DNA of 64,000 nt, from the NCBI GenBank assembly GCA_002420185.1, contig DIHO01000004.1, positions 232,471 through 296,470 on the forward strand, read 5' to 3'. Source of the DNA: Opitutales bacterium UBA5694. Lineage in GTDB: Bacteria; Verrucomicrobiota; Verrucomicrobiia; Opitutales; Opitutaceae. The notes below the pieces were generated by a model. The model was not told the DNA's origin. It saw nothing but the letters and a program-made list of their open reading frames with translations, and made no database searches. Of the stretch, positions 27,230-35,739 are shown piece after piece (position 1 is the first letter of the stretch; each line of letters opens with the position of its first letter). The translations under genes and the position numbers were made by a program.

Positions 27230-27598
27230 ATGAACTTTAAAAATGTCGGTACCCTATCGTCCGCACTCGCGATCAGCCTGGGAGCGTTGGGAGCTCACAA
27301 ACTTGAACCCCAGTTATTGGCTAATGGAACATTAGAAGCCTGGAAGACCGCAGCGTTGTACCATTTAGTGCACTCGGTAGCTCTGTACTTCCTCGCCGCT
27401 TTACAATCGCGAGATCCCGACCCTTTTGCTCGAATGACCATGTGGCTTTGGTTTGGCGGTATTCTTTTGTTTTCCGGATCGCTTTACGGACTGGCTCTCA
27501 CTCAATGGCCAGTACTGGGACCCATTACGCCTTTGGGAGGATTGAGTTTCATCGCCGGCTGGATAATTTTGCTATTTTCGAGGAGCAAATCGTTTTGA
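27230..27598 (+). CDS. DUF423 inner-membrane protein (YgdD-like)
   Basis: A 122-residue protein with four predicted membrane helices. SALAISLGALGAHKLEPQLL, AWKTAALYHLVHSVALYFLA, and PLGGLSFIAGW are the DUF423 signature, a small conserved bacterial membrane family (YgdD in Escherichia coli) of unknown function. The length is standard. It is 7 bp upstream of the CCA-adding-type gene on the same strand, so the two are probably co-transcribed. Confidence 0.88.
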   Translation: MNFKNVGTLSSALAISLGALGAHKLEPQLLANGTLEAWKTAALYHLVHSVALYFLAALQSRDPDPFARMTMWLWFGGILLFSGSLYGLALTQWPVLGPITPLGGLSFIAGWIILLFSRSKSF

Positions 27599-27605
27599 GG
27601 CATTC

Positions 27606-29030
27606 ATGACACCACACCAGACAGAAACACCTTTCAAAATCCGAATCCCTCGAGAACTGAAAGAGGCCATTGCTCTGTTAGATAAAATAGGAGGGAACTG
27701 TCGCCTAGTCGGTGGCTGTGTCCGGGATGCCCTGCTCGGCAATGAACCGTCTGATTTCGACGTGGAGGTATACGGATTGAAAATTGAAGCCATTGTCGAA
27801 ACGCTTCGTAAAATGGGGAGAGCTGACCTGGTAGGAAGGTCGTTCGCAGTCATCAAATTGTGGACCCAGGAGACAGCCTTCGACTTTACCGTCCCACGAA
27901 CAGAATGTAAGTCTGGCACGGGCCACCGTGGCTTCGAGGTGAAATCTGATACAAATCTCGACCCTGAGATAGCCCTGAAACGTAGGGATTTCACTATCAA
28001 TGCCCTGCAGTACGATCCCAAAAAGGGTGTGGTGATTGACTACTTCGGAGGCCGGGACGATTTGAAAAAAGGTGTTTTACGGCATATTAGCGAAGCGTTT
28101 TCTGAGGATCCGCTTCGAGCCTTGCGGGCCTTTCAATTTGCAGGACGTTTCGGGCTCTTGCTCCATCCCAGCACTGCCCAGCTTTGTCGAGACATGAAAC
28201 GGGAGTATTCTAGTCTAGCGATAGAACGCGTTTGGGGTGAATGGTGTAAGTGGTCAACCAAGTCTATCTCCCCATCCAAGGGCCTAATCGCTCTAAAGGA
28301 CTCGGGCTGGATTTCTTTTTTCCCAGAAATTAACTCGCTCGTCCGCCTACCACAAGATCCCGAATGGCACCCCGAAGGCGATGTATTTATACATACACTA
28401 CATTGTTTGGACGCCGTAGTTGATTCGTCCGAATGGCAGGACTGTACCGATCATCAACGTTCTATATTAATTCTTTCAGTACTTTGTCACGATCTCGGCA
28501 AAATTCGATGCACCCGTTTCGCGGAAAAGCGAGGGAAACTCCGCTGGATTAGTCCAGGACACGATCGAGAAAGCGGTAGTCTTTCGGAATCTTTTCTAAC
28601 CCGAATTGGGACTCCTCTAGGAATTCAAGAGAAGGTAAGGAAACTCGTTGAAAACCATCACTACCTAAATTCATTTCCGGATTCAACGCCTTCAGATGCA
28701 AGTCTCCGGAGACTCGCAAGACGCATCAATCCTGCAACGACAGAGGAACTTCGCCAAGTAATGCAAGCGGACCACCGAGGAAGACCACCACTTATTTACG
28801 AAACCCAAGAAAAACGCTTGGCCGAATTCAAAACACGAATTGCCGAACTAAAGTTAAAAGATTCTGCACCCAAGGCTCTGTTGCTCGGGCGTCATTTGAT
28901 TGCGTACGGAAGGAAACCAGGTCCCAATTTTAAACCCATTTTGGATCGAGCCTACGAAGCACAGCTGGATGGGGCGTTTGATGATGTGGGTGGCGCTCTT
29001 GATTGGGTGCGTTCAAATAGATTGCTTTGA
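27606..29030 (+). CDS. CCA tRNA nucleotidyltransferase / poly(A) polymerase-type enzyme with HD domain
   Basis: A 474-residue class-II nucleotidyltransferase. The NTase head has GGCVRDALLG (31-45 region), the metal-binding DFDVEVYG and TVPRTE; RRDFTINALQYD and EDPLRALRAFQFAGRF are the conserved RNA-binding and head motifs. A C-terminal HD domain (LCHDLGKIRCTRF, GHDRESG) supplies phosphatase/phosphodiesterase activity, as in bacterial CCA-adding enzymes. It would add or repair the CCA end of tRNAs. Whether it does the whole CCA or only part of it is not readable from sequence. Confidence 0.9.
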   Translation: MTPHQTETPFKIRIPRELKEAIALLDKIGGNCRLVGGCVRDALLGNEPSDFDVEVYGLKIEAIVETLRKMGRADLVGRSFAVIKLWTQETAFDFTVPRTECKSGTGHRGFEVKSDTNLDPEIALKRRDFTINALQYDPKKGVVIDYFGGRDDLKKGVLRHISEAFSEDPLRALRAFQFAGRFGLLLHPSTAQLCRDMKREYSSLAIERVWGEWCKWSTKSISPSKGLIALKDSGWISFFPEINSLVRLPQDPEWHPEGDVFIHTLHCLDAVVDSSEWQDCTDHQRSILILSVLCHDLGKIRCTRFAEKRGKLRWISPGHDRESGSLSESFLTRIGTPLGIQEKVRKLVENHHYLNSFPDSTPSDASLRRLARRINPATTEELRQVMQADHRGRPPLIYETQEKRLAEFKTRIAELKLKDSAPKALLLGRHLIAYGRKPGPNFKPILDRAYEAQLDGAFDDVGGALDWVRSNRLL

Positions 29031-29215
29031 GATTGTAGGAACAGTTTTGCACCAGTTATTATCATCAACAGTTAACGCGGCATAAGGCCACATCTTTCGA
29101 GATAATTAAGATTAGATGACGCAGCAACACAGCTGATATAATAAAAATTCCTTCAAGAATTGGCTTGGGTTGAGTCAAACCTAACCGGCGTTGTACAATT
29201 GTTAGACCTACGCAC

Positions 29216-30118
29216 TCACGCTAGTTTGCGTAAAATCATGGTCCCTAACTTCCTCATTTCCGCATCAGATTTTCGAATTCCTTCAGCTGTTTTTTCAGTC
29301 GCTACAGCGTCTTCGTTTATTATCCATCGGAAAAACTTTTCCAAAATTTCAATTTGCTCAATATCCATGCTTTGATCAGCATCAGGACTAGTTTTTTGTT
29401 CAACGTTATCGTTGCTAGACCGGAACTGTCAGCAGATAACAATCGGCTAATTCGATGATTTCTCCTTTGTTTCTGAAGCTCTCTCCCACGACGTCAGTAC
29501 TGTATCCAAAATCTTTGTAGTAGTTATAGATACTCTGGACCCAACGAACGCCGGGATCATCTTATGGCACGTAATCCTGACATTTCTTCGCTTTAAACCA
29601 GTCCGTTATTAAGCTCAGGAGCGTAGAAACTAGAATGTTTTCAGATTATATGCAATGAACCGTCTGAACCAAAGAAAACAGAAAGGTTGGGTTGCAATAT
29701 ATGCCTTCAATTTCCAGTTCCTTCACGGCATTGAGTCCCTACCTGGTTCAAGCGATTTGAATCGACGCCTTAAGATCGACGGGTTTGTGTTATTTCCGTA
29801 GCTTTGACAATCGTGCCTTCAGTATAATAAGAGAGTTGGGCATCCGCTTCCATCTATACGCTTCACGGAATAATATTTAAAGTCTCTATACCAGGCAAGA
29901 AGAGCAACTCACTAGACACTGAATCGACTATGACTTGACCTGATAAACCACTGTCTCGACAGCTTACCACTGTTTTTTCCGTAAGAATTGCATTTCCGTT
30001 TTTTTAAACCGCTGTCAGATTAATAACGGGGTTGGTAGTCGAGTCTCGAGGGGCGAATTCCTTAATCGTTTGAAATACTCTGATATTAGCGACATCGATG
30101 TAATTTGCTTTAGTTGGT
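29216..30118 (-). pseudogene. Decayed transaldolase gene (talB-like)
   Basis: The apparently empty region after the CCA gene is a broken transaldolase read on the minus strand, gene order intact. Fragments in order are DVANIRVFQTIKEF with EFAPRDSTTNP (30060-30028), MEADAQLSYYTEG near 29,850, NPTFLFSLVQTVH around 29,690, DWFKAKKCQDY and FGYSTDVVGESFRNKGEI (from 29510), and last TEKTAEGIRK (29299-29270), ending at TGA 29218-29216. These match the beta-strand and active-site segments of TalB-type enzymes, including the catalytic-Lys strand (VDLKAS). They lie in different frames and are broken by several stops, so no protein can be made. The enzyme links the pentose-phosphate pathway to glycolysis; a working copy, if needed, must be elsewhere. 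Confidence 0.9.
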
Positions 30119-30296
30119 TCAATGCCGAGATAACCGTCATATTATCAATTGGACTATCGGCTCACTGTCGCTCGTGTTTCATACACACACGAAAAGCGAC
30201 TGAATTGGTTTGTTGCAAAACGATCCGTTTGCGGCATTTTTTAAACGACGATACAAAAATTTCGCGACCCCATTCAATTTACATAGATACGATACC

Positions 30297-31019
30297 ATGC
30301 TCAAAGAAAGCTATTTAAAAACGAGCCTATCTCTACTCGACCGCGTCTACTTAAAAAACAAATCGAAGATAGAGGCTCTGGCTCCCTTGATCGCAGATTC
30401 CGTGGCAGCTGGAGGAGTTATCCATACTTTTGGTAGCGGTCATTCCGAAATCATAAGTCGAGAAATGGTGGGCCGGGCTGGAGGACTGGTTTGTGTAAGT
30501 GCTATTTTAGATACAACAGGTGGATTTATCGAGAACTTACCGGGATACGGTCGCACTTTGGTAACCCGCTACGATCGAAATCATGGACTGAAATCCGGAG
30601 AGTTTATTATCATTATTTCCAATTCCGGAAAAAATTGTTCACCTATCGAGATCGCTGAATACGCTAAGGAGAGAGGTTTAACGGTGATCGCTCTCACCTC
30701 GATGACGATGACGCGACATGTGAAAACTACTCACGCTTCTGGTCAAAAACTGTATGAAGTGGCTGACTACACCCTCGATAATTGCGGGAGAATGGGGGAT
30801 GCGATCGTCGAGCTACCAGGCAGGAACCAATCTGGTGGGCCCACATCCACCCTTGCGGGGGCCCTTCTCATTAATCTGCTGCAAATGGAGGTTTTGGAGA
30901 TTCTCATTGCTAACGGGAAACCTACCCCACTACTCCGCAGCCAGAACACAGAAGGGGCGATGGAGGCAAATATCGAGCTAGCCCGCACCTATAAGGGAAG
31001 ATTGAGTAAACCACTCTAA
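30297..31019 (+). CDS. SIS-domain protein (UPF0309-like)
   Basis: A 240-residue cytoplasmic protein of the sugar-isomerase (SIS) fold. FGSGHSEIISREMVGRAGG, IIISNSGKNCSPIEIAEYA and ADYTLDNCGRMGDAIVELPG are the pattern of UPF0309 and relatives, which bind phosphosugars. The ATG at 30297 (MLKESYLKTS) is chosen; the frame runs 29 codons upstream with no homologous look. The preceding decayed transaldolase suggests past carbohydrate-related neighbours. A specific substrate cannot be given. Confidence 0.8.
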   Translation: MLKESYLKTSLSLLDRVYLKNKSKIEALAPLIADSVAAGGVIHTFGSGHSEIISREMVGRAGGLVCVSAILDTTGGFIENLPGYGRTLVTRYDRNHGLKSGEFIIIISNSGKNCSPIEIAEYAKERGLTVIALTSMTMTRHVKTTHASGQKLYEVADYTLDNCGRMGDAIVELPGRNQSGGPTSTLAGALLINLLQMEVLEILIANGKPTPLLRSQNTEGAMEANIELARTYKGRLSKPL

Positions 31020-31109
31020 GTAAACATGTCGATCTTTTGAGGAACGCAGTCCGTTATTGCGTCGGAAACGCATTGGTATCAAATATTTTCTCAAGTTACG
31101 AATTACGAC

Positions 31110-31466
31110 ATGTTTCAAGTCACTTTCAGCGACCAATGCTTAGCAGAGCTAAAAAAATTCGAGACTCTTGAGCAACTCGAGATGATCGGACCATTGAGCC
31201 AATTATCGGAGTCTCAACTCAACGAACCAAGGGAGCCCCTTGGCAGTTTCTCTCGCGGCAAGAAAACAATGTATCGACTACGCTCGGGAGACTATCGTCT
31301 TTACTTCGAGCGGGACGGAATCACCTTACACACGGTTTGTATTCTCCATAAAAACACGCTTACGGACCTCATTTTCAGGACTCGACTACCCATATCTGAG
31401 GAACAATTATTAGAGCAGCACTCTTCTTTCTGGAAGTACCTCGAAACATTCACCCGACCTAATTGA
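31110..31466 (+). CDS. RelE/ParE-like fold protein without partner antitoxin
   Basis: A 118-residue protein. The core GKKTMYRLRSGDYRLYFERD followed by a HTVCILHKN strand is the C-terminal half of RelE/ParE toxins (basic strand, Tyr-Arg-rich loop, hydrophobic strand). A short antitoxin gene upstream is absent, and it abuts pssA with only one base between stop and start, so it seems a stable member of that operon rather than a mobile toxin-antitoxin pair. It may have been recruited to a housekeeping role. RNase activity is not shown. Confidence 0.65.
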   Translation: MFQVTFSDQCLAELKKFETLEQLEMIGPLSQLSESQLNEPREPLGSFSRGKKTMYRLRSGDYRLYFERDGITLHTVCILHKNTLTDLIFRTRLPISEEQLLEQHSSFWKYLETFTRPN

Positions 31467-31467
31467 T

Positions 31468-32316
31468 TTGAGCTCCCAACCTACGAAAGAACCCGGAACG
31501 TCGAAGATCGACAGTTCTCAGGCCAGCCGCATCTACCTGCTTCCTAACCTGTTTACTGCAGGCAACTTGTTTTGCGGATTTATGGCGATCATGAAATGCA
31601 TTCAGGCCCGGTACAACGTGATGCTTCAAGATCCTTTCGAAAATCCCGCTCAGTTATACACGGAGGCAGTGCTTTTCATTCTTGGGGGTATGCTTTGCGA
31701 CTCACTCGATGGACGTGTCGCGCGACTTGGAGGACGTGAATCTCTTTTTGGGAAAGAGTTCGATTCGATCGTAGACATGGTTTCTTTCGGGGTGGCTCCC
31801 GCGTTGATGGTTATGTTTTTGATTTTAAATCCTGAGGAGAGTCTCTTTTTTCGAAATATCGGTTGGTTTCTAGGCTTCGTCTATCTACTGTGTGCTGGAA
31901 TTCGACTTTCTCGTTTCAACGTGATCACTCATCCCCTAATCTATCCTGCGAATATAGACCGGACGAACAGCGACTTTATTGGCCTACCCGTACCGGCAGC
32001 AGCCGGTATGATTGCTACACTGGTTCTCTTAATCAATAATCACGATCTTCAGAGGTGGGCCATCGCCCTCCCCATCCTTATGGTGTTCATTTCTTTTTTG
32101 ATGGTTAGCCCAATACGTTACCCCAGTTTCAAAAGTGTCGATTGGAATACCAAAGTTCGCCTGAGAACGTTTGTCCTTATGTTGGCAATCGCCGCATTCA
32201 TCTACCTATACAAACAGTACGCACTAGCCCTTACTTTTCTCGGCTATCTATTCTACGGAGTTATTCGACATCTAATGATGATTCAGCGAATACGGCGTAA
32301 AGAGAATACGAAATGA
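31468..32316 (+). CDS. pssA: CDP-diacylglycerol--serine O-phosphatidyltransferase
   Basis: A 282-residue inner-membrane enzyme making phosphatidylserine, the precursor of phosphatidylethanolamine. The CDP-alcohol phosphotransferase motif is complete: DGRVAR with LGGRESLFG then KEFDSIVD, matching D-G-x2-A-R-x8-G-x3-D-x3-D. Several membrane helices follow. The start codon appears to be TTG at 31468, one base after the stop of the RelE-like gene, with no ATG before the conserved YLLPNLFTAGNLFCGF segment, so translational coupling is likely. psd is not in the window. Confidence 0.93.
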   Translation: MSSQPTKEPGTSKIDSSQASRIYLLPNLFTAGNLFCGFMAIMKCIQARYNVMLQDPFENPAQLYTEAVLFILGGMLCDSLDGRVARLGGRESLFGKEFDSIVDMVSFGVAPALMVMFLILNPEESLFFRNIGWFLGFVYLLCAGIRLSRFNVITHPLIYPANIDRTNSDFIGLPVPAAAGMIATLVLLINNHDLQRWAIALPILMVFISFLMVSPIRYPSFKSVDWNTKVRLRTFVLMLAIAAFIYLYKQYALALTFLGYLFYGVIRHLMMIQRIRRKENTK

Positions 32317-32579
32317 TCTAATTTGTGCCTGCAACAACTCGTCAATAACCGCTAAAAAAGAGCTATTTTGCAAAAAAATCTTAACATGTTGGTGTCAAGC
32401 ACCCAAAGACTCAGATTAAATCAACAATTCTAAGCCTTGATTAATAACTATCATCCAATTACTTACACCTGTTATGCCATTAATTCACAGAGTATAGTAA
32501 TAGGTATGATTTTAATTAGATATTAATTCTTATTCATTCGAATTGTCAGTAACTCGAAATTAATCCTAATTACACCCAA

Positions 32580-33725
32580 ATGAAATTCAAAATCCACCGC
32601 GATCATTTCAGCAATGGCCTCCAACAGGTCCTAAACGTAGTTGGATCTAAAGCGTCCATGCCGATCCTCAGTAACGTACTGATCGAGGCTAACGGGGAAA
32701 CGCTCTCATTGACGACGACCAATCTAGATCTTGGGATTTGCACTCGGATTAAAGCGAATGTCGAGGAGGAAGGAGCGATTACCTTGCCTGTCAAGCGTCT
32801 GGCTACGATTATCAAAGAGCTCCCCAACAGCGATGTAAAAGTTGAGGCTTCTCCGAACAATCAGGTTAAAATCACTTCTGGTGGTTCGCTATTCAAAATC
32901 ATGGGCATAAGTCGGGACGAATTTCCGGCGCTCCCTGAATTTTCAGATGATCGCTCCTTCACGATCGAGCAGGCCAATCTTGCCAACATGCTCAAAAGCG
33001 TTTCCTATGCTCAATCCTCTGACGAGACCCGTTATATGCTGAATGGGGTTTACTTTACGTTTTCCGAGCCCGAAGACTCGAACGGTTCTGGAAAACTGAG
33101 CCTCGTTGCAACCGACGGGCGTCGATTAGCAAAGATCGATTACGAGATGGAGGTTGGCGAAGGACTTTCGGGTAGCTTGATCTTGCCCGCCAAAACGGTT
33201 TCGGAATTGACTCGCCTAATCGATAAAGGAGAAAATCTCAAAATAGCGTTCAACGACCGACGGGTTGCTTTTCAAATCCATACAAAAGACGAAGCGGACG
33301 GCTTCGTCGGAGATATTCTTCTCGTGTCGAAAGTAGTGGAAGGAAATTACCCGAACTATCAGCAAGTTATTCCGAAGGAAACCCATCAGAGGATCAAGGT
33401 AGAGCGAGAGCTCTTCTTGCAGTCTATCCACCGGGCTGCATTGGTCGCAACCGACAAGTCTAACTCGGTCAAGATCCAGATTAGCAACAATCTTATGGAA
33501 CTCAGTGCATCGAGCCCGGATTTTGGTGAATCACATGAATCACTTGCAATAGACTACAGCGGACCGGATCTACAGGTTGCCTTTAATCCTGCGTTTCTGA
33601 TGGATCCGCTCAAGGCATTGTCGAAAGACGAGATATTTTTTGAACTGAAAGACGAAGTGAGCCCAGGGGTGTTTAAAACACTAGAAAGCTTCCTTTGTGT
33701 TATTATGCCGGTGCGATATACCTAA
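32580..33725 (+). CDS. dnaN: DNA polymerase III beta sliding clamp
   Basis: A 381-residue ring subunit that tethers the polymerase to DNA. The three clamp domains are readable: MKFKIHRDHFSNGLQQVLNV at the start, DETRYMLNGVYFTF in domain II, LVATDGRRLA as the usual loop, and the C-terminal VIMPVRY (normally MPMR-L). The length is as expected. dnaA is not adjacent, and the 260-bp AT-rich region upstream holds no DnaA-box cluster I could identify. Confidence 0.95.
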   Translation: MKFKIHRDHFSNGLQQVLNVVGSKASMPILSNVLIEANGETLSLTTTNLDLGICTRIKANVEEEGAITLPVKRLATIIKELPNSDVKVEASPNNQVKITSGGSLFKIMGISRDEFPALPEFSDDRSFTIEQANLANMLKSVSYAQSSDETRYMLNGVYFTFSEPEDSNGSGKLSLVATDGRRLAKIDYEMEVGEGLSGSLILPAKTVSELTRLIDKGENLKIAFNDRRVAFQIHTKDEADGFVGDILLVSKVVEGNYPNYQQVIPKETHQRIKVERELFLQSIHRAALVATDKSNSVKIQISNNLMELSASSPDFGESHESLAIDYSGPDLQVAFNPAFLMDPLKALSKDEIFFELKDEVSPGVFKTLESFLCVIMPVRYT

Positions 33726-33809
33726 AACAAGTTCGTTTAGGTAGAAATTTTTGGAAGAGAACTTCCATCTAACTGATTGGTGGTCTGAAAGAGATTACCT
33801 TCAATATTA

Positions 33810-34703
33810 ATGCGTATTAACGAGATAATCACAATCGATGGACAAATTGCGGTTTCCGCCTTAATTGTCCTATCAATCGCTCTTAGCTATGCGAACAGCA
33901 GGACTAATTCTCTTGCGCTAAGTGTATTTAATCGTTGGATACGTTGGTTTTGTGTTTCGTTTGGTTTAGCTTTCTTGGTAGATAAGATGGAGTGGGCGGA
34001 TCGGCCTTTCTGGGCATTAGCGGTCATATTTTTTCTTTTTTGGCTCCTAATAGAGACTCTCTATACTTGGGTAGCTATTAGTGCGGTGAGCCAAAGCGAA
34101 ATGCCTTTGTTTCCCCGCTTCCGAAACAACACTACTGGTGAGGAATGGCCTGCACAAAAGAAGCTAATCGAGCTTAGGAATTGGCTGAGAAGTAAAAAGT
34201 TCAATAAGGAACAAGCACTAATAGCCAATTTAGGTCACGAAGTGGATATACGTTCATCAGTGTATCAAGACGAAACAGCAACAATAAGGGCACAAATCTT
34301 ATTCGTGCCTCTGGGAAATGGTTTAATAAGCCACTGTATTTCGTTCACGTCGGACTCGGTTGATGGAGAGCATTTCATCACGGATAATCTCAATACACCG
34401 TATGGGGGCTATTATCCTGAAAATTGGGATGTCTGTCGGAAACCATGGAGCCGAAACCTAAACAGGCTTTTAAAGTATCACAAAAAACGCATCGAAAGCT
34501 TCGAGCTAGAGCAGTACGAAATCGATCCGATAGACGACATTAACCAACAACAGGGAGTTTTAGAGCGTATTAACATTGAGGCAGGTTTTCTGGTTCCTCA
34601 CCATCTTCAAGAAGAAATGGGACGTATTACATGGGAGGGCCGGTACCGTGTGTGGAAAGAAATTTGGCTGTTGAGCTATTTCGGTTTTACGAGTAGCGGA
34701 TAG
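33810..34703 (+). CDS. Hypothetical membrane protein, 297 aa
   Basis: Not recognised. Two or three membrane segments occupy residues 10-100 (AVSALIVLSIALSYA, WFCVSFGLAFLVD, FWALAVIFFLFWLL), followed by a soluble domain of roughly 190 residues with ENWDVCRKPWSRNLNRLLKY and acidic, Asn-Gln-rich parts. The gene lies on the same strand as dnaN, 84 bp after it, and converges with moaA with only 10 bp between. A lipid-linked or envelope role is possible, but nothing in the sequence proves it. Confidence 0.75.
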   Translation: MRINEIITIDGQIAVSALIVLSIALSYANSRTNSLALSVFNRWIRWFCVSFGLAFLVDKMEWADRPFWALAVIFFLFWLLIETLYTWVAISAVSQSEMPLFPRFRNNTTGEEWPAQKKLIELRNWLRSKKFNKEQALIANLGHEVDIRSSVYQDETATIRAQILFVPLGNGLISHCISFTSDSVDGEHFITDNLNTPYGGYYPENWDVCRKPWSRNLNRLLKYHKKRIESFELEQYEIDPIDDINQQQGVLERINIEAGFLVPHHLQEEMGRITWEGRYRVWKEIWLLSYFGFTSSG

Positions 34704-34713
34704 CTTCCTCCGT

Positions 34714-35739
34714 TCAGCCTCCAATATAGGACATCTCAATCTTTTTCTGGCTGATGGTTTGAGATGAACGATCTTTAGAATACTGATCTTTCCGGGATGT
34801 CCAAATTCCTGAAATGTGCTTAGTCAATTCTGACTGACTGACCCCAGACTTCACAATCGTTTTTAAATCGTGTCCGGAAGTGGCGAAAAGGCAGGTGTAT
34901 AGGTTTCCATTGGCTGACAGCCTCGCTCGGTTGCAATCTGAACAAAAAGGTTTCGTTATCGAATTGATAAGCCCGAATTCAGCGGGTATATCGGAGTATC
35001 GATAGCGAGCGGCCACCTCGCCCTTGTAATTTGGGTCGATGGGATGGAATGGAAATTCTTTTGCGATTGTATCCAATATTTCCTTCGCGGGAAGGACTTC
35101 CTTTGATCTCCATTGGTTAGAGTTTCCAACATCCATATATTCGATGAATCTAAGGGTAATCCTTTTGTCTCGGAAAAAACGAACCATTGGAAGAACCTCC
35201 TCTTCGTTTACTCCCTTCTTGACAACCATATTCACCTTGACCTCTAGATCGGCCTGTTGAGCGGCTTCAATGCCTTCCAGAACTGCAGCGGGCTCGCCGC
35301 GACCTCCACTCATCGCTTTAAAGACGATTGGACTCAGCCCATCGAGACTGATGTTGATACGATTCAGTCCGGATTCCTTCAGCCCTTTAGCATAGCGGGG
35401 GAGAAGTGTTCCATTTGTGGTAAGTGATAGATCTTTTACTAGGTCAATCTGGGATAAGATTCTCACTAGAGGAACGAGATTTTTCCTAAGGAGAGGTTCT
35501 CCTCCGGTTAGTCTAATTTTCTCGATTCCCAACTCAGCGAAACTAAGGGCGAGTTTGTAGACCTCCTCGTTTGTAAGGATCTCGTTTTTAGGCAGAAATG
35601 GGTAATCGAGTCCAAATACCTCTTTTGGCATACAGTAGGCGCATCGGAAATTGCACTGGTCGGTAACGGAAATACGGAGATCTCTCAGGGGTCTACTGAG
35701 TTGGTCGGTTGGCGTTTTTCCATCATTTTTCAGGCTCAT
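34714..35739 (-). CDS. moaA: GTP 3',8-cyclase (molybdopterin synthesis)
   Basis: A 341-residue radical-SAM enzyme starting molybdenum-cofactor synthesis by converting GTP to 3',8-cyclo-dihydroGTP. The SAM cluster motif is CNFRCAYC; the second 4Fe-4S cluster uses FCSDCNRARLSANGNLYTC. It ends in the conserved Gly-Gly tail (MSYIGG), needed for activity. Its start overlaps the stop of cinA by 4 bp, a coupled pair in which the cinA product shares the molybdopterin-binding fold. Confidence 0.95.
   Translation of the reverse strand: MSLKNDGKTPTDQLSRPLRDLRISVTDQCNFRCAYCMPKEVFGLDYPFLPKNEILTNEEVYKLALSFAELGIEKIRLTGGEPLLRKNLVPLVRILSQIDLVKDLSLTTNGTLLPRYAKGLKESGLNRINISLDGLSPIVFKAMSGGRGEPAAVLEGIEAAQQADLEVKVNMVVKKGVNEEEVLPMVRFFRDKRITLRFIEYMDVGNSNQWRSKEVLPAKEILDTIAKEFPFHPIDPNYKGEVAARYRYSDIPAEFGLINSITKPFCSDCNRARLSANGNLYTCLFATSGHDLKTIVKSGVSQSELTKHISGIWTSRKDQYSKDRSSQTISQKKIEMSYIGG

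Noticed and set aside
29160..29375. Plus-strand frame of 71 aa after the CCA-type gene
   Set aside because: It is antisense to the decayed transaldolase fragments, which explain the region better.
32317..32579. Replication origin in the AT-rich region before dnaN
   Set aside because: No dnaA gene and no DnaA-box cluster were seen; the AT-rich sequence alone is not enough.
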